NCBI GenBank assembly: GCA_017621955.1
Contig: JAGASB010000052.1
Coordinates: forward strand, 1 to 5,350
Direction: 5' to 3'
Source: Clostridia bacterium
GTDB lineage: Bacteria > Bacillota_A > Clostridia > Christensenellales > Borkfalkiaceae
DNA length: 5,350 bases
Within the stretch, counting starts at the first letter, position 1; each line of letters begins with the position of its first letter. The notes under the pieces are model-generated. The model did not search any database. It saw only the letters and a program-made list of their open reading frames with translations, and was not told where the DNA came from. The position numbers were made by a program, and so were the translations under genes. Of the stretch, positions 1-5,350 are shown in pieces.

Positions 1-377
1 TCAGTAAAATCATAGCAAAAACTGTCCTGCACATAATCTTCACGTGTATCAATTTCAAAACGTAATTTATTTATGCAAATCAGCTTAGCATACCTATTTT
101 GCAAACCACAAAACTTCAACCATATTTTTTCGTAAGGAAAATATGCTTGAAAGTCTTTCTTTGTTCTTATATCGTCATTGTAATTCTTACATTTTTTATA
201 CTCTGCCAACGTACCACGTTGTTCCGTTATCCATAAATATCTTGGACTTTCATCCTCTTTTGCTTCTATACTTTTTACTAAATCTAAGATTTCGTCCATT
301 AAAGCCAAGGATGCTTTATCTAAATTTCGTATTGTATTAGACCAATACGTCATCCCATAAACTTCTATTCCTTTCAT
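1..377 (-). CDS. Partial hypothetical protein (3' end beyond window)
   Basis: An open frame runs from an ATG at 377 to the left edge without a stop, giving 125 visible residues; the C-terminus lies outside the window. It begins MKGIEVYGMTYWSNTIRNLD and continues with a soluble, charged, Tyr/Trp-rich sequence that includes RYLWITEQRGTLAEYKKC and DFQAYFPYEKIWLKF. I see no signal peptide, membrane segment, nucleotide-binding motif or zinc motif. The start is well supported: TAGGAG sits 6 nt upstream and contains the stop codon of the ATPase gene before it, with only 9 nt between the two genes. Translational coupling to that ATPase is therefore likely, and the pair probably forms one transcription unit. 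I do not recognise the family. The short plus-strand frame over the same bases (143-340) looks like a shadow of this gene. That it is a gene is fairly sure; its function is unknown. Confidence 0.8.
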   Translation of the reverse strand, partial: MKGIEVYGMTYWSNTIRNLDKASLALMDEILDLVKSIEAKEDESPRYLWITEQRGTLAEYKKCKNYNDDIRTKKDFQAYFPYEKIWLKFCGLQNRYAKLICINKLRFEIDTREDYVQDSFCYDFT

Positions 378-383
378 TTGTTT

Positions 384-389
384 CTCCTA
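384..389 (-). promoter_or_regulatory. Ribosome binding site overlapping a stop codon
   Basis: Read on the minus strand this is TAGGAG. The TAG (387-389) is the stop of the ATPase gene, and the GGAG of the same hexamer is the Shine-Dalgarno for the ATG at 377, with a 6-nt spacer. The arrangement fixes the start of the partial downstream gene and implies that ribosomes finishing the ATPase can reinitiate on it. Confidence 0.8.
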
Positions 390-1319
390 CTCTAAATACC
401 AAATCCAATGATGTCCTTGTTTTTTTGATTTAACACCAAGATTACTTTTTGCCCTTTCAATCGTTCTTCTACTGAACCCCTTTTCTTCTAAACAATCGTA
501 ACAGTCTCTACTACTAATTCCTAATGTGCCAATTGCTTTCAAAAGAGACTGCTCACACATTTGCAACATATTAAGTTCTATATTATCAACCCCGTCTGCA
601 TATTTCCATTTCGTCAACTTGTCGTTTTTTAGCGAAAAATGCAAATCTTTTCCCTTAGGAGCAAGATTACTTTTAACGTGAACAACTCTACGTAACGTTT
701 CGTCCTCGTCCTCGCAGAGTTTTACCATTAAAATGCTTCTTGCCGCTGCAACAATATCTATGGAACCAAGCGCTCTATATATATCTTTGCCGCCATCTTT
801 CTTGTTCAAATGACCGATAAGAATAACTGCACAATTTGTACGTTCTGCCACTTTGCAAAGATTCGTCATTAAAGGACGTATATCATTTGCACGTAGCATA
901 TCATTTTCTCCCAAGTACGCTTGTATCGGGTCTAAAATAAGAACACGTGCGTTTGCTTCAATAATTGCTTTTTCTAATCTTTCATCGTTAAGTGATAAAG
1001 GTTCATCTTCTTCCAAGATAAAGCACACCCTGTCGCAATCTGCCCCGTACCTTTCAAGTCGTGGTTTAATTGTGTCAGAAGCACCATCTTCACGGTTCTG
1101 ATAAATGACATTTTGCTTCTCTACGTTTGTCTGAGACAATGGCATCGGTTTTCCATTAGTCAGAAGCATCGCAAGATATAACGCAAGAGAAGTTTTACCA
1201 CCTGCGGGGTCGCCTTGTATTATCGTAATTTTTCCATAAGGAATATACGGATACCAAAGCCAATCAACAGGTTTGCTCTTGAGCTTACTGTAATACTCAA
1301 TACGTTTTATTTCTTCCAT
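387..1319 (-). CDS. RepA/AAA_25-type RecA-fold ATPase with C-terminal HTH
   Basis: This 310-residue cytoplasmic P-loop ATPase is of the RecA/DnaB-like class seen in plasmid RepA helicases and phage or ICE replication modules. The Walker A motif is GDPAGGKT (36-43). Walker B is VLILDP (126-131), with the acidic D130 after a hydrophobic strand. The sensor-like GHLNK (169-173) and the RALGSIDIVAAARS segment (182-195) are typical of the family. Residues about 258-310 (SSRDCYDCLEEKGFSRRTIERAK and the tail) look like a helix-turn-helix or winged helix, suggesting DNA binding. The ATG at 1319 has AGGAG at 1328-1332 with an 8-nt spacer, and the full length suits the family. It lies 256 bp downstream of the recombinase triplet, behind a repeat-rich region, and is coupled to the next gene. 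Inferred role: origin melting, helicase activity or DNA maintenance of the mobile element. A RadA/KaiC-like regulatory ATPase is a less likely alternative. The ATPase assignment is firm; the role is inferred. Confidence 0.88.
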   Translation of the reverse strand: MEEIKRIEYYSKLKSKPVDWLWYPYIPYGKITIIQGDPAGGKTSLALYLAMLLTNGKPMPLSQTNVEKQNVIYQNREDGASDTIKPRLERYGADCDRVCFILEEDEPLSLNDERLEKAIIEANARVLILDPIQAYLGENDMLRANDIRPLMTNLCKVAERTNCAVILIGHLNKKDGGKDIYRALGSIDIVAAARSILMVKLCEDEDETLRRVVHVKSNLAPKGKDLHFSLKNDKLTKWKYADGVDNIELNMLQMCEQSLLKAIGTLGISSRDCYDCLEEKGFSRRTIERAKSNLGVKSKKQGHHWIWYLE

Positions 1320-1352
1320 ACTTTTTGCTCCTAACTGTAATAATACATACTA

Positions 1353-1358
1353 ATTATA
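1353..1358 (-). promoter_or_regulatory. Candidate -10 box for the ATPase gene
   Basis: On the minus strand this is a perfect TATAAT, 33 nt upstream of the ATPase ATG and 20 nt upstream of its AGGAG. The matching -35 position, around 1375-1381, has only poor sequence (TTACTT at a 16-nt spacing). If real, the promoter would start near 1346 and may depend on an activator. AT-rich DNA gives TATAAT by chance, so this is tentative. Confidence 0.4.
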
Positions 1359-1379
1359 TTACATATTAAAAGCAAAGTA

Positions 1380-1416
1380 ATTCCGCAACTGTCGCTATTT
1401 TATTCCGCAACTGTCG
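1380..1416. repeat. Two 15-bp direct repeats with 22-bp period
   Basis: ATTCCGCAACTGTCG occurs exactly at 1380-1394 and again at 1402-1416. The offset of 22 bp is about two helical turns, which would put both copies on the same face of the DNA. They lie immediately upstream of the candidate ATPase promoter, centred about 41 and 63 bp before the predicted start. Likely roles are a regulator operator or iterons for a replication protein. The core resembles, but does not equal, the TTCGCCAAC motif that follows. Confidence 0.75.
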
Positions 1417-1470
1417 AATTTAGTTCGCCAACTTACAGTTTTGTTGCGAGAGTGAAAAATCTTGGCGGTC

Positions 1471-1552
1471 TTGGCGAACTTGACTTGTTTTAAGAACCTT
1501 TTTACTATGCAATAGTAAAAGACTTGCTTTTTTCGATTTTCAAGTTCGCCAA
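1471..1552. repeat. 13-bp perfect inverted repeat enclosing a second dyad
   Basis: The left arm at 1471-1483 (TTGGCGAACTTGA) is exactly complementary to the right arm at 1540-1552 (TCAAGTTCGCCAA). The 56 bp between them hold the separate palindrome at 1500-1520. Together they could form a long stem with an internal hairpin in RNA or single-stranded DNA, or a two-tier operator. No U-tract follows in the minus-strand transcript, so this is not a typical terminator. Confidence 0.75.
1500..1520. repeat. 9-bp-arm palindrome with 3-nt centre
   Basis: The arms TTTTACTAT (1500-1508) and ATAGTAAAA (1512-1520) are perfectly complementary around GCA. The length and AT-rich arms suit an operator for a dimeric helix-turn-helix regulator. 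In RNA it would be a weak AT-rich hairpin. Confidence 0.65.
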
Positions 1553-1556
1553 CGCA

Positions 1557-1573
1557 TTGGCGAAGTTCGCCAA
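1557..1573. repeat. 17-bp near-perfect palindrome just after the recombinase stop
   Basis: TTGGCGAA (1557-1564) and TTCGCCAA (1566-1573) face each other across one base. The same 1557-1564 arm can pair instead with 1545-1552 across a 4-nt loop (CGCA), giving two mutually exclusive stem possibilities. The one-base centre makes a DNA-level dimer-binding site more plausible than an RNA hairpin. Confidence 0.65.
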
Positions 1574-1575
1574 AT

Positions 1576-3198
1576 TCAAGCAATTATTTCTTCTTCTACG
1601 GTATAGCCGCCTTTCAAGATTATAGAAATTTTCTTGTCATCTAAAACCCTAATACACTCTACAACACAACGCACCACGTCATCACGATAGGTAATAAAGT
1701 TTTCCTTTTCTTCAAACATCTTTTTTACCTTATCAATTTCTGTTCGTGTACTCGGCATCGCTTCGAGCCTTTCTTTCATAAAATCACGCTGTTGTCTTAG
1801 CGCAACTAATTGTTGTGAAAATCTACGTACTTCCACATCATATTTACTTTTATCGCCTTGCGTTCTTTCTCTTAAAACAATTACTTCATCAAGGCTTTCG
1901 TTAATTTGCTTAATTTGTTGCTCTATCGCATAAATGTCTAATGTTTCATCAACTCCTGTCATCGCATACGTCAATGCCGTTGTTATACAGTCCATAGCAC
2001 CGCCAAAATCTGAATACGCCTTTAAGAGTCCACGACATATAGCATCGTGCAAGTCCTGTTCTCGTACTGCAAGAGAATCTTTACACGCTTCCCTGCCATT
2101 TTCTATACGATTAAAACACATCCAAACACCTTCACTTTCGCCGTTCCTCTTTTTCCAAGTTTTACGACGATATACACTTCCGCAATCTCCACAAATTAGA
2201 AGTTCAGTCAAAGCATATTTGCCACTATATCGACCAAATTCAGTTCTTGCCCTATCTGATACTCTACGTTTACTCGTTCGCCTTGCCATTTCTGCTTGCA
2301 CGGCTTGAAAAACGTTTCTCTCTATAATTGCAGGGTGATTGTTTTGTATATAATATTTAGGTAATTCACCACGATTTACACATTGTTTCTTGTTGATTGG
2401 GTTATCAACGTATGTCTTTTGCATAAGCATATCTCCACAAAATCTCTCGTTTGTCAATATGCTTTTAACAACCATTGTTTCCCACTTCGTATCACCTTTT
2501 CTCGTTAAAATTTGATGCTCTTTCAAGTAATCACGTATCTGAACCAAACTGTTACCCTTTAAGTACATTTCAAATATCAAACGGACAGTTGATGCTTCCG
2601 ATTCTACTATCTTCGGCTCTCCATCTTCGCCTTTTTCATAGCCAAGTATATTGTACCTAAATTTGAAAGTTCCTGATTTCATACGTTGTTGGATACCCCA
2701 ACGAACGTTAGCACTAATATTTTCACTTTCTGACTGTGCCATTACAGAGTGTAACCCCAAAAACATTTCATTTTCAACTTTTAGAGTATCCAAACATTGC
2801 TCTTCAAAATACACCCCTATTCCTTTCGCTTTCAGCTTACGCACCATTTTGAGAGAATCAACCGTGTTTCTCGCAAATCTTGCTACCGACTTACAAAGGA
2901 TATAGTCTATTCTGCCACGCTCACAGTCTCTAATCATACGATTAAAATTATCACGATTTTTCAGCATCGTACCTGTGATGCCCTCGTCAGCATAAATATC
3001 TGCCAACTTCCAACGTGGATTTTTTGCTATCGCATCCGTGTAATATGCAACCTGAGCCTTATAACTTTCTACTTGGTCTTCACTATCCGTTGAAACACGA
3101 CAGTACGCCGCAACTTTGAGTTGTCTATACTCGTTGCGTTTTGTAGACAGCATAGGGTTGGCTTCAATTTTCGTTATTATTCTTGGTCTATCTTGCAT
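1576..3198 (-). CDS. Large serine recombinase, full length (third of triplet)
   Basis: This 540-residue site-specific recombinase cuts and rejoins DNA through a phosphoserine link. The resolvase-type catalytic domain spans about 27-165. The nucleophile is predicted as S36 in AAYCRVSTDS, with R34. YADEGITGT follows at 69-77, and KSVARFARN at 103-111 carries the conserved arginines R107 and R110. The 'Recombinase' DNA-binding domain covers about 180-305 and includes WETMVVKSILTNERFCGD. The zinc ribbon uses C336, C339, C361 and C372. A charged coiled coil, about 418-481, probably drives synapsis or subunit contacts, and the protein ends with a short beta-rich tail. Its start overlaps the end of the middle recombinase gene by 22 nt, with GAGGTGG 4 nt before the ATG. 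M16 is a possible later start but lacks that support. Likely role: integration and excision of the element, perhaps together with its two neighbours. No frameshift or missing key residue is seen. Confidence 0.95.
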   Translation of the reverse strand: MQDRPRIITKIEANPMLSTKRNEYRQLKVAAYCRVSTDSEDQVESYKAQVAYYTDAIAKNPRWKLADIYADEGITGTMLKNRDNFNRMIRDCERGRIDYILCKSVARFARNTVDSLKMVRKLKAKGIGVYFEEQCLDTLKVENEMFLGLHSVMAQSESENISANVRWGIQQRMKSGTFKFRYNILGYEKGEDGEPKIVESEASTVRLIFEMYLKGNSLVQIRDYLKEHQILTRKGDTKWETMVVKSILTNERFCGDMLMQKTYVDNPINKKQCVNRGELPKYYIQNNHPAIIERNVFQAVQAEMARRTSKRRVSDRARTEFGRYSGKYALTELLICGDCGSVYRRKTWKKRNGESEGVWMCFNRIENGREACKDSLAVREQDLHDAICRGLLKAYSDFGGAMDCITTALTYAMTGVDETLDIYAIEQQIKQINESLDEVIVLRERTQGDKSKYDVEVRRFSQQLVALRQQRDFMKERLEAMPSTRTEIDKVKKMFEEKENFITYRDDVVRCVVECIRVLDDKKISIILKGGYTVEEEIIA

Positions 3199-4058
3199 AC
3201 TTCCACCTCTTCTTTATTTGTAAGTTCTGCCCCGTTAATATATCGAACAATCACGTAACCGTCTCTATCAACGCTTATCTTTTCTATGTGCTTTTCTATA
3301 AAAGCCTTATCAACACGTTCTTGTGCCACTATCTTTGCACAATCTTCAATAAGCATATCTGTATAAATATCAGGCGTTGTTTCGTTGCCAATTTCAAACT
3401 TTAACTGAGCAAGTTCAAAAATCATTTTCTTCCCTGCCGTAAATGTTGGATTCTTGCTACCAAACACTCTATTTACTTCATTTTGACAACGTTTTAATGC
3501 AGGATTATATGATGTTTCTTGTCTAATAGGAACGGCAATATTGGGGTTTTGAGTAATTTTGAAAATTATCGCATTGATACCACCAAAAATTACATTATCC
3601 GACAAGTAAATCTCATTTCCACAACCCTTTCTACACATCCACTTTTCTCTACTGCGCCACTTGGATATTCTTCGTATAGGACTACCGCATTGAGCGCATA
3701 TCACTTTGTTGTTTCTTAGATACTCTATTTCTTCGTCAAAGTGTATTTTCTTTGCACCTTTACTTTCTTTTAACTGCTTTGCATAGACAAAATCATCATC
3801 GTCGATAATCTGCGGATACCCGTCTGCACCGATATATTTTTCATTGTCAATAATTCGTGCAATACGGTTCTTATTCCATTGACAATTACCCAAGAAATAT
3901 TCAACACTTTCACGGGTAAGCTCGTCGGCTATCTCTGCCAAGAGTTTGCCGTCTATGTAGTCTTTGAATACACGCTTGACAATAATCGCTTCCGCATTGA
4001 TTATAACAAGTTCTCCGTCTTGCATCCCATATCCATAGGTTATCATTCGATTTGCCAT
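3177..4058 (-). CDS. Recombinase-like protein lacking the catalytic domain (middle of triplet)
   Basis: This 293-residue protein matches only the C-terminal part of large serine recombinases. It opens at the conserved YGY segment (8-10) that starts the 'Recombinase' DNA-binding domain. WNKNRIARIIDNEKYIGADG (61-80) follows, then IDDDDFVYAKQLKESK (85-100). A zinc ribbon uses C121, C124, C142 and C146. The C-terminal tail (about 255-280, including VDRDGYVIVRYINGAEL) resembles the end of family members, but no long coiled coil is obvious. There is no SxR-type active site or resolvase fold, so it should not cut DNA itself. The short form is not a frameshift artefact: AAGGAG sits 6 nt before the ATG, and the same frame is closed by a stop at 4098-4100. 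The gene before it also ends intact 2 nt upstream. I infer an accessory DNA-binding subunit or directionality partner for the flanking recombinases; a decayed remnant is the main alternative. Confidence 0.9.
   Translation of the reverse strand: MANRMITYGYGMQDGELVIINAEAIIVKRVFKDYIDGKLLAEIADELTRESVEYFLGNCQWNKNRIARIIDNEKYIGADGYPQIIDDDDFVYAKQLKESKGAKKIHFDEEIEYLRNNKVICAQCGSPIRRISKWRSREKWMCRKGCGNEIYLSDNVIFGGINAIIFKITQNPNIAVPIRQETSYNPALKRCQNEVNRVFGSKNPTFTAGKKMIFELAQLKFEIGNETTPDIYTDMLIEDCAKIVAQERVDKAFIEKHIEKISVDRDGYVIVRYINGAELTNKEEVEVCKIDQE
3203..3209 (-). promoter_or_regulatory. Ribosome binding site inside the upstream gene
   Basis: On the minus strand this is GAGGTGG, followed by a 4-nt spacer to the ATG at 3198. 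It lies within the last codons of the middle recombinase gene, whose stop is at 3177, so the two genes overlap by 22 nt. It supports ATG 3198 over the internal M16 and implies translational coupling. Confidence 0.75.
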
Positions 4059-4060
4059 TT

Positions 4061-5350
4061 CTATCTCCTTACTTTTAGTTCCAACTCGCCCTTTACCTTA
4101 AACACAAACGAACCGTCTTGTTCTATGTAAAGCACATCAACAATCTCGTCATATAATTCAGGGTAAAATTCGGTTATCGCCTTTGGCTGTCTTTCTAATA
4201 TTCTTTTGAGTTCTCTTAAATTCTCAATACACTTTTCTTCCTCATCAGCATTGAGAATCTTTATTCTTCGACTACGTAACTCGGCAATTTTTCGCTTTAT
4301 CCTATCGACTTTTTCGGAATAAGTTACTTGGTCTAAAACTCCTGATGCAAGCATATCAGCGTATGCTTTATTTTGAGTTGATAGAGTTGCAAGTTCTCCG
4401 TCAATTTCTGCAATTTCCGAATTACCTAAATTGCATTTTACTTTTAAGGAAGTCAATAGATTGATTGTTTCATCAACTACTTTTTTTCGGTTCTCTTGTA
4501 GTGCGTTATACATACGAATAAACGCAGTCTCTATCTCTTCTCGTTTTAGTTTTGGTGTATGACAAACGTCTATGGTCAAGCCTTTTCGTGCGCACCCCCA
4601 CATTTCCATTTCAGTATTTAATTTGCGGAAAGCCCAACCACATTTCCTGCACCTTATTTTGCCCGTGAAGAACTTTTTATTGTTTCCGTTTCCTGCAAAC
4701 TGCTCTTTTCTTTGTTCACGTATTCTTTGAACTGCATAGAAATCTTCTTTTGATATAATTGCAGGGTTAGCGTTTTCAACGTAATACCTATCTTCTTCCC
4801 CACGATTTGGTCTGTTTCTAAGCGGTAATATATTCGGCGTAAATGTCTTTCGCATCATATAATCGCCCATATATCTTTCGTTTGTTAGAATATAATTTAT
4901 CCTTGCAATACCCCATACCATTTCCGTATCTTCGTGCATTTGCATATACTTCGCAACGGCTGTTGCCCCTATGCCCGACAAATACAATTTATAAACTAAT
5001 CTAACTTTTTCTGCTTCTTCGGGGACTATCTCCAAGTCCTTATCGACAAGTCTATATCCATACGGAACCGAACCACAGTAAAAAGTACCATTTTCCATTT
5101 TCATACGAACTGACGTAACCATACGTCTTGAATGAGACAACGATTCGCTCTGAGCAAATGCACTCTTGATATAAAGCATCATTTCTGAGTTCATTTTATC
5201 CGTATCTATCTTGTCATTTTCAAAATATACACTTACACCGTTGTTCTTCAGCTCTCTTATTGCTTCAATACATTCAAGCGAATTACGAGCGAAACGCAAG
5301 ATGCTTTTAACCAAAATTCTATCAAGTTTTCCGTTTCTCGCATCCTTTAA
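4061..5350 (-). CDS. Large serine recombinase, partial (first of triplet, 5' end outside)
   Basis: The frame is open through the right edge, giving 429 visible residues. The visible start LKDARNGKLDRILVKSILRF is mid-catalytic-domain, so the true start and the catalytic serine lie beyond 5350. A TTG at 5314 falls inside the conserved KS..RFARN block and is not a believable start. In visible numbering, KSILRFARN is 15-23 with R19 and R22. FAQSES marks the long linker helix near 65-70. The DNA-binding domain begins at PYGYR (96-100) and includes RINYILTNERYMGD. The zinc ribbon uses C234, C237, C253 and C263. A coiled coil spans roughly 310-385. The protein ends normally at GELELKVRR. It is a diverged paralogue of the third recombinase, not a duplicate: the KS..RFARN region aligns closely but the helix after FAQSES differs. 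Its stop overlaps the spacer of the next gene's ribosome binding site. Confidence 0.93.
   Translation of the reverse strand, partial: LKDARNGKLDRILVKSILRFARNSLECIEAIRELKNNGVSVYFENDKIDTDKMNSEMMLYIKSAFAQSESLSHSRRMVTSVRMKMENGTFYCGSVPYGYRLVDKDLEIVPEEAEKVRLVYKLYLSGIGATAVAKYMQMHEDTEMVWGIARINYILTNERYMGDYMMRKTFTPNILPLRNRPNRGEEDRYYVENANPAIISKEDFYAVQRIREQRKEQFAGNGNNKKFFTGKIRCRKCGWAFRKLNTEMEMWGCARKGLTIDVCHTPKLKREEIETAFIRMYNALQENRKKVVDETINLLTSLKVKCNLGNSEIAEIDGELATLSTQNKAYADMLASGVLDQVTYSEKVDRIKRKIAELRSRRIKILNADEEEKCIENLRELKRILERQPKAITEFYPELYDEIVDVLYIEQDGSFVFKVKGELELKVRR
4065..4070 (-). promoter_or_regulatory. Ribosome binding site of the catalytic-domain-less recombinase
   Basis: AAGGAG on the minus strand lies 6 nt before the ATG at 4058 and within the last two sense codons of the first recombinase, whose TAG occupies 4061-4063. 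This strong site shows that translation of the short protein is meant to begin here, and that the two genes are probably coupled. Confidence 0.85.

Larger units (their letters stand above)
1424..1573. repeat. Cluster of five TTCGCCAA/TTGGCGAA motifs
   Basis: The exact 8-mer occurs at 1424-1431 (plus), 1471-1478 (minus), 1545-1552 (plus), 1557-1564 (minus) and 1566-1573 (plus). Most copies extend to AGTTCGCCAA. A near copy, CTTGGCGGT, lies at 1461-1469 directly before the second. I did not see the motif elsewhere in the window. The last copy ends 2 bp before the recombinase stop codon. Such an array suggests repeated binding sites for a dimeric DNA-binding protein: a replication initiator, regulator or recombinase. 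Confidence 0.8.
1320..1575. other. Repeat-rich intergenic region before the ATPase gene
   Basis: These 256 bp between the last recombinase and the ATPase hold no credible gene. They contain five TTCGCCAA/TTGGCGAA copies, a 13-bp inverted repeat around a second palindrome, a 15-bp tandem direct repeat with a 22-bp period, and an AT-rich promoter-like stretch at 1340-1370. I see no convincing rho-independent terminator after the recombinase stop: the hairpins here are not followed by a U-run in the minus-strand transcript. The region may combine the promoter/operator of the ATPase gene with an origin-like or other protein-binding array. Confidence 0.7.

Noticed and set aside
853..1101. Plus-strand open frames opposite the ATPase and recombinase genes (for example 853-1101, 1934-2308, 2475-2905, 3183-3404, 3879-4130)
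   Set aside because: All lie antisense to well-supported genes with recognisable domains and show no family motifs; they are shadow frames.
1500..1533. Rho-independent terminator made of the 9-bp-arm palindrome and the T-run at 1528-1533
   Set aside because: The T-run is on the plus strand and separated by 7 nt from the stem. No plus-strand gene leads into it, and in the minus-strand direction there is no U-run after the stem.
1380..1573. CRISPR array
   Set aside because: Repeats are only 8-15 bp, alternate in orientation and have irregular spacing with no uniform spacers; no cas genes are nearby.
1395..1583. Minus-strand 62-codon frame between the last recombinase and the ATPase
   Set aside because: It would start at a TTG overlapping the recombinase stop without a good ribosome binding site, and it is built mostly from the repeat array. 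Its residues show no domain-like pattern, so I treat it as non-coding.
4041..4120. Frameshift splitting one recombinase into the first and second genes
   Set aside because: The first gene already has its own DNA-binding domain, zinc ribbon and C-terminal tail, and the second repeats those domains from the beginning. They are separate genes, not halves of one.
5312..5314. TTG as the start of the first recombinase
   Set aside because: The same frame continues upstream to the window edge and encodes the family-conserved LKDARNGKLDRI, so the gene begins outside the window.

Overview
The window reads as part of a mobile genetic element, probably an integrative element or prophage-like island, from a low-GC Gram-positive (Firmicutes-type) host. 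The grounds are AT-rich DNA, strong AGGAG-type ribosome binding sites, and large serine recombinases of the Clostridia/Negativicutes style. The exact host cannot be named from the sequence. Every supported gene lies on the minus strand, so transcription runs from the right edge (5350) to the left edge (1).

Positions 5350 to 1576 hold three consecutive large-serine-recombinase genes, tightly packed and apparently translationally coupled. The first (4061-5350) is cut by the window edge and lacks its N-terminus and catalytic serine. The second (3177-4058) is complete but has no catalytic domain: it starts directly at the 'Recombinase' DNA-binding domain and keeps the zinc ribbon. The third (1576-3198) is full length with all expected catalytic motifs. 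The ribosome binding site of the second gene lies in the last codons of the first, and the third gene overlaps the second by 22 nt. This suggests a co-produced set, by analogy with other Gram-positive elements that carry tandem serine recombinases.

Positions 1575 to 1320 form a 256-bp non-coding region dense in repeats. It has five exact copies of TTCGCCAA/TTGGCGAA in alternating orientation, a 13-bp inverted repeat enclosing a separate 9-bp-arm palindrome, and a 15-bp direct repeat with a 22-bp period just upstream of a candidate -10 box. It could be an operator/promoter region, an iteron-like replication origin, or a recombinase site. The sequence alone does not decide between these.

Positions 1319 to 387 encode a RepA/AAA_25-type RecA-fold ATPase with a predicted C-terminal helix-turn-helix, probably a replication or helicase-type protein of the element. 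Its stop codon is part of the ribosome binding site of a last gene (377 to beyond position 1), a partial protein of unknown function.

The clearest points of interest are the catalytic-domain-less middle recombinase in a coupled triplet and the repeat-rich region before the ATPase gene. Neither proves a new system. Tandem serine recombinases and RepA-like ATPases are both known from Firmicutes mobile elements.
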